Source: Martelella mediterranea DSM 17316
GTDB taxonomy: Bacteria; Pseudomonadota; Alphaproteobacteria; Rhizobiales; Rhizobiaceae
Length of the DNA stretch: 64,000 nt
Direction: 5' to 3'
Assembly (NCBI RefSeq): GCF_002043005.1
Contig: NZ_CP020330.1
Location: 2,684,001-2,748,000 of the forward strand
This document shows positions 27,514-35,852 of this stretch, one piece after another; position 1 is the stretch's first letter; every line of letters starts with the position of its first letter. Both the position numbers and the translations under genes were made by a program. The notes below the pieces were generated by a model. The model was not told where the DNA came from, did no database searches, and saw only the letters and a list, made by a program, of their open reading frames with translations.

Positions 27514-28563
27514 ATGCGCTGGACACCCTCGAAGACCCGCTACGATACGATGCAATACAACCGCTGCGGCGCCTCCGGCCTCAAGCTGCCGGCGATATCG
27601 CTCGGCCTGTGGCACAATTTCGGCGACGATACCGAGCGCGCCCGCAAGGTGGCGATCTGCCAGACCGCGTTTGATGCCGGCATCACCCATTTTGATCTCG
27701 CCAATAATTACGGCCCGCCGCCCGGCTCCGCCGAAAAGGCCTTTGGCGATATCCTGCGCAACGAATTTGCCGGCTTGCGCGACGAGTTGATCATCTCGTC
27801 CAAGGCCGGCTATGGCATGTGGGAGGGGCCCTATGGCGAGTGGGGCAGCCGCAAGAACCTTCTCGCATCCTGCGACCAGAGCCTGAAACGGCTCGGCCTC
27901 GACTATGTCGATATCTTCTATTCCCACCGCTTCGATCCCGATACGCCGCTGGAGGAGACGATGATGGCGCTCGACCAGATCGTGCGGTCGGGCAGGGCGC
28001 TTTATGTGGGAATTTCTTCCTATAATTCTGAGCGCACCCGCGCGGCCTATAAGATCCTGAAGGAGTTGAAGACGCCCTTCGTCATCCACCAGCCGAGCTA
28101 TTCGATGATCAATCGCTGGGTGGAAGAGGACGGGCTGCTCGATACGCTTGCGGAACTCGGGCTCGGCTCGATCGTGTTCTCGCCGCTGGCGCAGGGCATG
28201 CTGACGTCCAAATATCTGAAGGGCATACCCGATGACAGCCGGGCGGCGCAGGGCAAATCGCTGCGCCATGAATTCCTGCGCGAGGACACGCTTGAGCATA
28301 TCCGGGCGTTGAACGCGATCGCCGAGCGGCGCGGCCAGACGCTGGCGCAGATGGCGTTGGCCTGGGTGCTGCGCGGCGGGCGGGTTACCACCGCGCTGAT
28401 TGGCGCAAGCCGTCCCGAACAGGTGCTCGATTGCGTGAAGGCGCTCGACAACCCCGATTTCACTGAAGCCGAGCTTGCCGAAATCGACAAATATGCTCGC
28501 GAGGCCGACATCAATCTCTGGGCGAAATCGGCCGAACGCAAGGGTCCGGAGCGGCAGAAGTAA
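27514..28563 (+). CDS. Aldo/keto reductase, YghZ/MgrA (L-glyceraldehyde 3-phosphate reductase) type
   Basis: 349 aa. ATG 27514 sits at good spacing behind GCAGGAGG; ATG 27511, one codon earlier, is the alternative. The product begins MRWTPSKTRYDTMQYNRCG, and has the AKR catalytic Asp/Tyr in FDLANNYGPPPGSAEKAFG, Lys in ISSKAGYGMWEGPYGEWGS, and His in YVDIFYSHRFDPDTPLEET. The C-terminal NADPH-binding IGASRPEQVLD is present. Length and motifs match YghZ, which reduces L-glyceraldehyde 3-phosphate and detoxifies methylglyoxal. Confidence 0.92.
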   Translation: MRWTPSKTRYDTMQYNRCGASGLKLPAISLGLWHNFGDDTERARKVAICQTAFDAGITHFDLANNYGPPPGSAEKAFGDILRNEFAGLRDELIISSKAGYGMWEGPYGEWGSRKNLLASCDQSLKRLGLDYVDIFYSHRFDPDTPLEETMMALDQIVRSGRALYVGISSYNSERTRAAYKILKELKTPFVIHQPSYSMINRWVEEDGLLDTLAELGLGSIVFSPLAQGMLTSKYLKGIPDDSRAAQGKSLRHEFLREDTLEHIRALNAIAERRGQTLAQMALAWVLRGGRVTTALIGASRPEQVLDCVKALDNPDFTEAELAEIDKYAREADINLWAKSAERKGPERQK

Positions 28564-28584
28564 TCGCGCCCAGAAACGGCGGAC

Positions 28585-28621
28585 AAAAAAGGCCTGCGGG
28601 GGCACTACTCGCCCGCAGGCC
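28585..28621 (-). terminator. Rho-independent terminator of znuA
   Basis: Perfect 10-bp stem GGCCTGCGGG (28591-28600) with CCCGCAGGCC (28612-28621). On the minus strand the stem is followed by a run of six T, so it terminates znuA transcription. Confidence 0.9.
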
Positions 28622-28667
28622 ACATCGCCCCGGCCATGCGCGCCCGGGGCGATGCCTTCATGGCGGA

Positions 28668-29690
28668 TTACTCGGCCACAAAGCAGTCGGTGAGGTTGCC
28701 GGCGAGGTTTTCCAGAAGCAGGAAATAGAGATCCGGACCATCCTCCAGGCCGGCGCCCAGCGGATCGAGAACGCCGGTGCGGGCATCCGTGCCCTCGATC
28801 ACCGTGTCGACGATCTTCGGCGGGAACTGCGGTTCGGAGAACACGCAGGCAGCACCCAGTTCGGTCAGCTTGTCGTGGATTTCGCGGATGCGCTGTGCGC
28901 TCGGCGGGGCTTCGGGGTTGACGGTGATCGAACCCGCGGCCTCGATGCCGAAGCGATGGCCGAAATAGTGGTAGGCATCGTGGAAGACGACATAGGGCTT
29001 GGCGTTCACGGCGTCAATCTGGGCCTGAATGTCGGTCGTCAGCGCATCGAGCCGTGCCTCGAGCTTTTCGGCATTGTCGGCATAGATCTCGGCGTTGGCG
29101 GGGTCGTTTTCCGAAAGCGTTTCCGCCATCGCGGCGGCAAAGGCCTTCGCATTCATCGGGTCGAGCCACATATGCGGATCGACCTCGCCGTGGTGGTGGT
29201 CGTCATGACCGGCTTCGTGGTCATGGTCGGCATGGTCGTCGTGGTCATGCCCGTCTTCATCATGACCCCCGTGATCATGGTCTTCGTGATCATGGCCTTC
29301 GTGATCATGGTCATGCGCATCGAAAGCGCCGCCTTCGCGCGGGGCGAGCGTCTCCACGCCGGGGGCGTCTTCCAGTTCCACGATCTCGGCATTGCCACCG
29401 AGCGCGTCGAGGGGCTTGTCGAGAAAATGCTCCAGCGCCGGACCGATCCAGAACACGACATCGGCATTCTGCAGCGCGCGCGCCTCGGATGGCGTCATGC
29501 TGTAGGTGTGGGGCGAGGCGGCGCCCTTTACCAGAAGCGTCGTTTCGGTCGCCGTTCCCGCGGTAAGCGCGGTCGTCAGCGAATAGAGCGGCTTGATCGA
29601 CGTCACGACCTTGAGGGCATCTTCTGCCGCTGCGGTCTGGGCGAGGGCCATCGCGGCCGTCGTGAGGAGAAGCAAGCGGGACGTTTTCAT
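28668..29690 (-). CDS. znuA: Zinc ABC transporter binding protein ZnuA
   Basis: 340 aa. Signal peptide MKTSRLLLLTTAAMALAQTA cleaved near AAA-EDAL. Cluster A-I metal-binding fold: His in SPHTYSMTPSEA, the charged His/Asp-rich loop near residues 123-167 (dozens of alternating His and Asp residues), the His of VDPHMWLDP, and His in VVFHDAYHYFGHRFG, ending with a conserved Glu/Asp site. It captures Zn2+ in the periplasm for ZnuB/ZnuC encoded divergently. A GAGGATCTC ribosome binding site precedes ATG 29690. Expression is expected to be repressed by Zur through the sites at 29741-29775. Confidence 0.96.
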   Translation of the reverse strand: MKTSRLLLLTTAAMALAQTAAAEDALKVVTSIKPLYSLTTALTAGTATETTLLVKGAASPHTYSMTPSEARALQNADVVFWIGPALEHFLDKPLDALGGNAEIVELEDAPGVETLAPREGGAFDAHDHDHEGHDHEDHDHGGHDEDGHDHDDHADHDHEAGHDDHHHGEVDPHMWLDPMNAKAFAAAMAETLSENDPANAEIYADNAEKLEARLDALTTDIQAQIDAVNAKPYVVFHDAYHYFGHRFGIEAAGSITVNPEAPPSAQRIREIHDKLTELGAACVFSEPQFPPKIVDTVIEGTDARTGVLDPLGAGLEDGPDLYFLLLENLAGNLTDCFVAE

Positions 29691-29740
29691 GAGATCCTCA
29701 TTATTTTTGAAGGCGGGAAGCCTGGGGATTGCAGTTCTAC

Positions 29741-29775
29741 GTAATGTTATTACATCAATTGCGTTACGCTATAAC
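29741..29775. promoter_or_regulatory. Two candidate Zur boxes in the znuA-znuC intergenic region
   Basis: GTAATGTTATTAC (29741-29753) is a perfect 5-3-5 inverted repeat; GTTACGCTATAAC (29763-29775) is a second, related palindrome 22 bp away. Both match the alternating GTTATA/TATAAC character of Zur sites and lie between divergent znu genes, with the zur gene itself in the rightward operon. They should give zinc-dependent repression in both directions. Confidence 0.75.
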
Positions 29776-29813
29776 GTATGCCATAGACGCGGACAAGACG
29801 GAGTTTTGAAAAA

Positions 29814-30626
29814 ATGCACTCGAATGACCTGCTGGTCTCGCTCGACAATGCCGGGCTCCACCGCAATGGAAGGTGGCTCGTGCGCGGCGTGGGCTTCAGC
29901 GTGCGTCGTGGCGAGATCGTCACCCTGATCGGACCGAACGGCGCCGGCAAATCCACCAGCGCGCGGATGGCGCTCGGGGTTCTCGCTCCCGATGAGGGCA
30001 GCGTCGAGCGCGCCGCGGGGCTGACCGTCGGCTATGTGCCGCAAAAGCTCGCCATCGATCATTCCCTGCCGCTGACGGTGCGTCGCTTGATGACCCTGAC
30101 CGGGCCGCTCCCAGCCGCCGCGATCGCCGAAGCGCTGGAGGAGGTCGGCATCGCCCATCTCGCAAGGGCCGAAGTCCAGACGCTGTCCGGCGGCGAGTTC
30201 CAGCGCGCGATGCTGGCGCGTGCGATTGCCCGCAAGCCCGACCTGCTGGTGCTGGACGAGCCGGTGCAGGGCGTCGACCATGCCGGCGAGATCGCGCTTT
30301 ACGCTCTGATCTCGCGCATCCGGGAACGCCAGGGCTGCGGCATATTGATGATCTCGCACGACCTGCATGTGGTGATGGCGCGGACCGATACGGTCGTCTG
30401 CCTCAACGGCCATGTCTGCTGCACCGGCACGCCGGAGGCCGTGAGCGGAAGCGAGGCCTATCAGTCGCTGCTCGGCGCCCGCGGCGATGGCGCGCTCGCG
30501 CTCTATCGCCATGATCACGATCATACCCATCTGCCCGATGGCAAGGTGCGCCATGCCGATGGCTCGGTCACCGAACATTGCCATCCCGATGACGGCCATC
30601 ATCACGAGGCGCAGGAACATGCTTGA
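29814..30626 (+). CDS. znuC: Zinc ABC transporter ATPase ZnuC
   Basis: 270 aa with Walker [13 protein letters not shown] near residue 42, signature LSGGEFQRAMLARAIA, Walker B LLVLDEPVQGVDHAGE and H-loop ISHDLHVV. The C-terminal ~35 residues are His-rich (RHDHDHTHLPDG, HCHPDDGHHHEAQEH), a zinc-binding tail seen in ZnuC. It energises ZnuB, whose gene overlaps its 3' end by 8 bp. Confidence 0.96.
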   Translation: MHSNDLLVSLDNAGLHRNGRWLVRGVGFSVRRGEIVTLIGPNGAGKSTSARMALGVLAPDEGSVERAAGLTVGYVPQKLAIDHSLPLTVRRLMTLTGPLPAAAIAEALEEVGIAHLARAEVQTLSGGEFQRAMLARAIARKPDLLVLDEPVQGVDHAGEIALYALISRIRERQGCGILMISHDLHVVMARTDTVVCLNGHVCCTGTPEAVSGSEAYQSLLGARGDGALALYRHDHDHTHLPDGKVRHADGSVTEHCHPDDGHHHEAQEHA

Positions 30627-31416
30627 CGATTTCTTCGTGCGCGCTCTGGTCGCCGGCATCGGCGTCGCGCTGATGGCGGGTCCGCTCGGCTGCTTCATCA
30701 TCTGGCGCAAGATGGCCTATTTCGGCGACACCATGGCGCATTCGGCCCTGCTCGGCGTGGCGCTCTCCCTGCTGTTCACGGTCAACCTGACGCTCAGCGT
30801 GTTCGTGGTCGCCACCATCGTTTCGGTGATGCTGATCATGCTGGAGCGCCGGCGGGCTCTGTCCACCGACAGCCTGCTCGGCATTCTCGCCCATTCCACG
30901 CTGGCGATCGGCCTGGTGATCGTGTCGTTCCTGACCTGGATCCGGGTCGATCTGATCAGCTTCCTGTTCGGCGACATCCTCTCGGTGACCCGCGTCGATA
31001 TCGCCACGATCTGGCTCGGCGGGCTGGTGGTGGTCGCGGCCGTCGCGGGCCTGTGGCGACCGCTTTTGGCAGCCACGGTCTCGCCCGAGATCGCCCAGGC
31101 CGAGGGCATGCGGCCGGAAACGGTGCGCTTCATCTTCATGCTGCTGATGGCGCTGGTGATCGCGATCGCGATGAAGATCGTCGGCATCATGCTGATCACC
31201 TCGCTCCTGATCGTGCCGGCCGCCACCGCCCGCCGTTTCGCGCGGACCCCGGAGATGATGGCCGTATTCGCATCGCTGATCGGGGTTGTGAGCGTGGTGG
31301 CAGGACTATATTCCTCGCTCTATTATGACACGCCATCCGGTCCGTCGATCGTGGTGGCCGCCATGCTGATCTTTCTGGTGACGCTGGTGCCCGAAGCGGC
31401 GAGGCGGCCGCGATGA
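30619..31416 (+). CDS. znuB: Zinc ABC transporter permease ZnuB
   Basis: 265 aa from ATG 30619 (behind GCAGGAAC), overlapping znuC. The N-terminus is MLDDFFVRALVAGIGVALMA with IIWRKMAYFGDTMAHSALLG, the family signature (conserved His). Multiple hydrophobic helices follow to LIFLVTLVPEAARR. Its TGA overlaps the ATG of zur (ATGA), so the operon is translationally coupled. Confidence 0.96.
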   Translation: MLDDFFVRALVAGIGVALMAGPLGCFIIWRKMAYFGDTMAHSALLGVALSLLFTVNLTLSVFVVATIVSVMLIMLERRRALSTDSLLGILAHSTLAIGLVIVSFLTWIRVDLISFLFGDILSVTRVDIATIWLGGLVVVAAVAGLWRPLLAATVSPEIAQAEGMRPETVRFIFMLLMALVIAIAMKIVGIMLITSLLIVPAATARRFARTPEMMAVFASLIGVVSVVAGLYSSLYYDTPSGPSIVVAAMLIFLVTLVPEAARRPR

Positions 31417-31844
31417 AAACGAGGGACGATATGAAAAGGCCCGATGAAAAGCTGACACGCAACCAGGCGCTTGTGTTCGACTGCCTCAGCGGCAGCGAGG
31501 CGCCGATCAGCGCCTATACCATTCTGGACCGGTTGCGCGATCAGGGCTTCAAGGCGCCGTTGCAGGTCTACCGCGCGCTGGAGAAGCTCACCGAGGCCGG
31601 GCTGGTCCACCGGCTGGAGAGCCTGAATGCCTATGTCGCCTGCGCCCATCCGCATCAGGATTGCAGCCATCACGGCATGACGGCCTTTGCGATTTGCGAG
31701 GGGTGCGGCGCGGTGATCGAGTTCCATGCCCACGATATCGAGGAGGCGCTTGGCCGGCTGGCGCGCTCGAAAGGGTTTCGGCCGGGCGCGATGACCGTGG
31801 AGATGCGGGGACTATGCGCGGCATGCGCTTCTGGCGAAGCATGA
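31413..31844 (+). CDS. zur: Zinc uptake regulator Zur (Fur family)
   Basis: 143 aa. Winged helix (ISAYTILDRLRDQGFKAPLQVYRALEKLTEAGLVHRLES) with the CAHPHQDCSHHGM region and AICEGCGAVIEFHAHD; the CxxC pair here and in CAAC at the end form the structural zinc site, and His/Asp residues the sensory one. It represses the znu genes when zinc is sufficient. ATG 31413 overlaps the znuB stop; ATG 31431 is a possible alternative start. Placement within the znuCB operon gives autoregulation. Confidence 0.95.
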   Translation: MKTRDDMKRPDEKLTRNQALVFDCLSGSEAPISAYTILDRLRDQGFKAPLQVYRALEKLTEAGLVHRLESLNAYVACAHPHQDCSHHGMTAFAICEGCGAVIEFHAHDIEEALGRLARSKGFRPGAMTVEMRGLCAACASGEA

Positions 31845-31860
31845 TGCCGGCTATGCGACC

Positions 31861-33141
31861 TCAGTTCCGCAGGGCGGCCGTTGCGGCATTGTCCCCGAAT
31901 TCCGGGGCGGGATCCATGGAGATATCAACCCGCGTGCAGTTGCGGCCGGCGCGCTTGGCGGCATAAAGCGCCCGGTCGGCCCTGATCAGCAGGTTGCGCG
32001 AATCGTGCTGGGTCGTCGCCGGGTGCTCGACGGCGATCCCGATGCTGACCGACAGTCGTTTGCTCGGACTCGATGCGTGCGGGATGGCGAGTTCTGCGAT
32101 CGCGTCATGAATGCGGTCGCTGAGGGCAAGGGCCGCATCTTCGTCGCTGTTCGGCAGCACCAGTGCGAACTCCTCGCCGCCGAAGCGCGCGGGAAGATCC
32201 TCGTCGGACCGGGTGGATGCCTTGAGCGCGGCGGCAACCCGTTTCAAACACTCGTCGCCGGCGGGATGGCCATAGGTATCGTTATAGCCCTTGAAATGGT
32301 CGATATCGATCATCAGCATGGCGAGCGGCCGGTCCGCCTCCGCGGCTGCCGTCCAGCTCTGCTTCAGGAAATCGTCAAACAGGCGGCGGTTGGCGAGCGC
32401 TGTCAGGGCATCCGTGTTGGAGATATCGTTGAGCGAGCGATATTTGGCATAGAGCGCCTCGGCATAGACCTTTTCGCGCAGATAGAGGAGGAACACCTTG
32501 CGCTCGACCGACTCGATGCGATAGCTCGCCAGCAAAGTGAGCAGACTTGTCACGCCGAGAAAGATCAGCGGAGAGGCCTTTTCCATCGGCAGCAGTGTCG
32601 GCAGCGGAAGAATGAAGAAGGCGGCGATGGCGAAGTTTACCGATGCGGCAACCACGGCCTGTGACGTGCGCAGCGGCAGCGCGATATTGCCGACGATGGC
32701 AAGCAGTATAAAAGTGTACGGCTCGAATTCCACGATCGGATTGCCGGGCGATTTCAGCATCAGCCCGGTGCCGACCGCCGATACCGCGACGCCGAAAACC
32801 GAAATCCAGCCCGGAAGGCGGGTGTCGAGATCGCGCATGATCAAAACTGTTAGCGCTGACAGCAAGGCCAGAACAACGCCAGATCTGATCAGGGTCATGC
32901 GGGCCAGCAATTCTTCCCGATAAATCAGATCGATAAAGGCAAAACCCGCGATCACGAGGATGCCGATCGCGCCTGCCCAGACGAGCTGGCGGTGGCGGTT
33001 GCGATGCATCTCCTCCACGAACCGGCGTTCGAGCGGGCGCGTGAATCGGAGCAACACCCCTCTTTTTTTCAGGTTGAGTTCAATCTGCTCGTCGAGCAAC
33101 TGGTCTTCGCTCGACAGGCTTTTGACGCGCCGCAACATCAT
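31861..33141 (-). CDS. Membrane-bound diguanylate cyclase (GGDEF)
   Basis: 426 aa. Residues ~50-220 hold about six hydrophobic helices (for example LVWAGAIGILVIAGFAFIDL and FFILPLPTLLP), with no recognisable sensor domain. The GGDEF domain occupies ~250-410, with TDALTALANRR, IDIDHFKGYNDTYGH and active-site ARFGGEEFALVL. The inhibitory I-site RxxD five residues before the motif reads SDED, so product inhibition is probably absent or altered. It makes the second messenger c-di-GMP. Its ATG overlaps the stop of the carbonic-anhydrase-like gene (ATGA). Confidence 0.93.
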   Translation of the reverse strand: MMLRRVKSLSSEDQLLDEQIELNLKKRGVLLRFTRPLERRFVEEMHRNRHRQLVWAGAIGILVIAGFAFIDLIYREELLARMTLIRSGVVLALLSALTVLIMRDLDTRLPGWISVFGVAVSAVGTGLMLKSPGNPIVEFEPYTFILLAIVGNIALPLRTSQAVVAASVNFAIAAFFILPLPTLLPMEKASPLIFLGVTSLLTLLASYRIESVERKVFLLYLREKVYAEALYAKYRSLNDISNTDALTALANRRLFDDFLKQSWTAAAEADRPLAMLMIDIDHFKGYNDTYGHPAGDECLKRVAAALKASTRSDEDLPARFGGEEFALVLPNSDEDAALALSDRIHDAIAELAIPHASSPSKRLSVSIGIAVEHPATTQHDSRNLLIRADRALYAAKRAGRNCTRVDISMDPAPEFGDNAATAALRN

Positions 33142-33686
33142 GGCGCGCGCGACCCCGCAGGTCCCAGATCGCGGCTGAAGCGCTTCCAGTTGGCGATGTA
33201 GTTCTCGGCCGACTGACGAAGGCCGGCGATCGCTTCACCATCGAGTTCGCGCACGGCGCGCGCCGGCGCGCCGACGATCAGGCTGTTGTCGGGAAAGGAT
33301 TTGCCCTCGGTCACCAGCGCGTTCGCGCCGATCAACGAGTTGCGGCCGATCGTCGCGCCGTTCAGGATCGTGGCGCCCATGCCGACAAGGCTGTTTTCGC
33401 CGATGGTGCAGCCATGGAGGATTGCGCGATGGCCGACGGTGCAGCCTTCGCCGATCGTGGTCGGGAAGCCCATATCGGTATGGATGATGACCCCGTCCTG
33501 GATATTGCTGCCCCTGCCGATGGTGATCGGCTCGTTGTCGCCGCGCAGCACGGCCGCAAACCATATGCCGACATCCTCGCCGATAATGATGTCGCCGATC
33601 ACCGAGGCGTCGGGAGCGATCCAGAATTGGCCTTCGGGCGGCAATCGCGGCTGTTTATCGGCCAAGTTGTAAAGGGGCACTTGCAT
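33138..33686 (-). CDS. Gamma carbonic anhydrase family protein
   Basis: 182 aa left-handed beta-helix with hexapeptide repeats (VIGDIIIGEDVGIWFAAVLR, SNIQDGVIIHTDMGFP, CTVGHRAILHGCTIGENSLV). The His residues of IHTD, VGHRAILHGC are the metal ligands of gamma-class enzymes. Bacterial YrdA/CaiE/PaaY relatives may be acyltransferase-like or carbonic anhydrases, so activity is not certain. Overlaps the diguanylate cyclase gene by 4 bp, so the two are cotranscribed. Confidence 0.9.
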   Translation of the reverse strand: MQVPLYNLADKQPRLPPEGQFWIAPDASVIGDIIIGEDVGIWFAAVLRGDNEPITIGRGSNIQDGVIIHTDMGFPTTIGEGCTVGHRAILHGCTIGENSLVGMGATILNGATIGRNSLIGANALVTEGKSFPDNSLIVGAPARAVRELDGEAIAGLRQSAENYIANWKRFSRDLGPAGSRAP

Positions 33687-33714
33687 CTCCTCTCAAACGC
33701 AGACAGACACTATA

Positions 33715-34404
33715 TCAGATCACCTCGAATGCAAGGTCTCCAACGCCTTCGATGCTACACGCGATGCGATCACCACGCTCGACCGGGCCGACGCCAGCCG
33801 GCGTGCCCGTCAGAATGATGTCGCCGGCGGCAAGGCAAACGTATCGAGACAGTTCCGCGATGATTTCCGCGGTCTTCCATATCATCTGCGAGAGATCGCC
33901 ATGCTGGATCACCGTGCCGTTGCGCACAAGGCTGATCGCACCGTGCTCGGGATGGCCGATTTCGGTGGCGGGCGCGATGTCGGAGACGGGCGCGGACGCC
34001 TCGAAGGCCTTGGACATTTCCCACGGCCTCGATTTCGCCTTGGCTTCGTCCTGAATATCGCGCCGGGTGAAATCCACCGCGACGCCGTAACCGTATACAC
34101 AATCCAGGGCCTGATTAACGCCGATATCGGCGCCGCCATTTTTCAGGGCAACAAAACATTCCACCTCATGGTGGACGTTTCGCGACAGGACGGGGTAGGG
34201 AAAGGGTCTGCCGCCAGGGACGAGATTGTCGGGGTTCTTCTGGAAGAAGAACGGCGCTTCGCGGCTGGGATCATGACCCATCTCCACCGCGTGTGCGGCG
34301 TAATTTCGACCGACGCAATAGACCCGGCGAACGGGAAAGGTGCTTTCACTGCCTCTGACGGGCAGGGTCACGGCGGGCGGGGAGGGAATGACGGTTGACG
34401 ACAT
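33715..34404 (-). CDS. Fumarylacetoacetate hydrolase (FAH) family protein
   Basis: 229 aa from ATG 34404. Starts MSSTVIPSPPAVTLPVRGSE, then VYCVGRNYAAHAVEMG, the FAH substrate-loop signature, FFFQKNPDNLVPGG, the metal-binding EVE of HHEVECFVALK and Asp in VDFTRRDIQ. The family cleaves C-C bonds of diketo or acylpyruvate compounds, or decarboxylates oxaloacetate. Glu/Asp metal ligands are retained. A longer upstream reading (to 34683) lacks family similarity and overlaps the divergent promoter region. Same strand as the carbonic anhydrase-like gene, 28 bp upstream of it. Confidence 0.9.
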   Translation of the reverse strand: MSSTVIPSPPAVTLPVRGSESTFPVRRVYCVGRNYAAHAVEMGHDPSREAPFFFQKNPDNLVPGGRPFPYPVLSRNVHHEVECFVALKNGGADIGVNQALDCVYGYGVAVDFTRRDIQDEAKAKSRPWEMSKAFEASAPVSDIAPATEIGHPEHGAISLVRNGTVIQHGDLSQMIWKTAEIIAELSRYVCLAAGDIILTGTPAGVGPVERGDRIACSIEGVGDLAFEVI

Positions 34405-34682
34405 TGGTGCTTGTCCTGAAAGCGAGAGCCACGGCAGGTGCATTTTGACGCCGGCCCGGATTGAAGATCTTGGCCGGATGACGCCAAACAGGCCACTAAG
34501 TAGGGAGTGTAAGTGCGTCGGTCCAGTGTTAACCCTACCAACTCGTCGGCATATCGGTATATATTGGACATTCCTCGCTCTCACGGCGCCCTGGAGCGAA
34601 CCGCGCGCCTTGTCGTTGAAATTCGACGCCCGTGCTTCCGCGGGTTCGAAGGTTGAAGAAAGGCCTGGCGGTTCAGGACGCA

Positions 34683-35786
34683 ATGCTTGAGAATCTGGAA
34701 ATCATCATCGCCATGCTGGAAAAGGTCGGCATGGCGGCCCTCATCGTGCTCGCCTATAGGTTGATCCGCTACGCGCGCTTCTCAATCGTCCGTTCATCGC
34801 TCGCGATCGGGCTGTTGTTCGGCTTCGGGGCGGTGGTCACGATGGTCGATCCGCTGGAGGTGCTGCCGGGCATCATCGTCGATATCCGGGCGGTCATGGT
34901 TGCCCTTGCGGCGCTTTTCGGCGGCCCGCTCGCCGCCTTGATCGCATCGGCCGTGACCATTGCGATGCGGATTTATATCGGCGGCGCCGGTGCGCTTGCG
35001 GGCTGCGTCAGCATTGCGCTGGCCGCGGTGATCGGGCTTGTCTATGCACGCCTCAGCGGCGGACGGCGCGACCCTGTCGGCCTTGCCATTCTGGGCCTGT
35101 TGCTGTCGCTCACCCTGGTCGCGGGCGTTTTTGCGCCCGTTCCGATAGTGTCGTCGACAACGCCGGCGCTGATCATCCGCAATCTGCTCGGAACCATGAT
35201 CCTCGGCTATCTGCTTGCCGTGGAGGAACGGCGCGAGGCCGAATATCGCGCCTACAAGCGCGAGGCGGAGCGCGATCCGCTCACCGGACTCAAGAACAGG
35301 CGGGCGCTCGAGGCGTTTGACCGGCAGGTCACCACCGAGGCGGAGCGTCGCCCCTTCGCCGTACTGATGATCGACATCGATGGCTTCAAATCGCTGAACG
35401 ACCTTCACGGCCACGCCTTTGGCGACATGGTTCTGCGCCGGCTTGCCGAGGTTGTCCGCGGACGCATGCGCGGCTTCGATCTGGTGGTGCGCTATGGCGG
35501 GGAGGAATTCTGCGTGGTGGTCAAGGAGGCGACGCTGCACAATGCCAGGCGCATCGCGGAGGATATCAGGCTTCAGATCATGGAAGAGCGTTTCCAGGCC
35601 GCGACAGAGGAGATCGGGGTGACGGTCAGCGTCGGGGTCGCCGAAGCGAACGCCTCCACCCTCTCCGTGTTCCACGTCATAGAGCATGCCGACAAGGCGC
35701 TCTATGATGCCAAGAACGACGGCCGCAATCGCGTGTGCATCTATAGCCTGGAAACCGATCGCAGGCAGAAGCTACATCAGGCCTGA
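34683..35786 (+). CDS. Diguanylate cyclase with 5TM LytS-like sensor region
   Basis: 367 aa from ATG 34683. Residues ~10-190 are hydrophobic helices with the 5TM-LYT character (GFGAVVTMVDPLEV, IIVDIRAVMVALAALFGGPLAALIASAV), a membrane sensor of unknown ligand. The GGDEF domain (residues ~205-360) has DPLTGLKNRRALEAF, IDIDGFKSLNDLHGH and VRYGGEEFCVVV. A canonical I-site RGFD precedes it, so feedback inhibition by c-di-GMP is expected, unlike the cyclase at 31861-33141. Confidence 0.93.
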   Translation: MLENLEIIIAMLEKVGMAALIVLAYRLIRYARFSIVRSSLAIGLLFGFGAVVTMVDPLEVLPGIIVDIRAVMVALAALFGGPLAALIASAVTIAMRIYIGGAGALAGCVSIALAAVIGLVYARLSGGRRDPVGLAILGLLLSLTLVAGVFAPVPIVSSTTPALIIRNLLGTMILGYLLAVEERREAEYRAYKREAERDPLTGLKNRRALEAFDRQVTTEAERRPFAVLMIDIDGFKSLNDLHGHAFGDMVLRRLAEVVRGRMRGFDLVVRYGGEEFCVVVKEATLHNARRIAEDIRLQIMEERFQAATEEIGVTVSVGVAEANASTLSVFHVIEHADKALYDAKNDGRNRVCIYSLETDRRQKLHQA

Positions 35787-35802
35787 GGTTCGTCCGGAAT
35801 GG

Positions 35803-35827
35803 AAAAAGCCCCGTCTCCGGGGCTTTC
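35803..35827 (+). terminator. Bidirectional rho-independent terminator
   Basis: AAAGCCCCG (35805-35813) pairs with CGGGGCTTT (35818-35826), loop TCTC. It stands between the convergent cyclase and gnd genes; A and T flanks on either side let it work both ways. Confidence 0.88.
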
Positions 35828-35852
35828 TGATTTTGCATGTCTTGCGACCGGC

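Noticed and set aside
34405..34683. Extension of the FAH protein upstream to 34683
   Set aside because: The extra 93 residues have no family similarity and would overlap the start of the divergent diguanylate cyclase gene.
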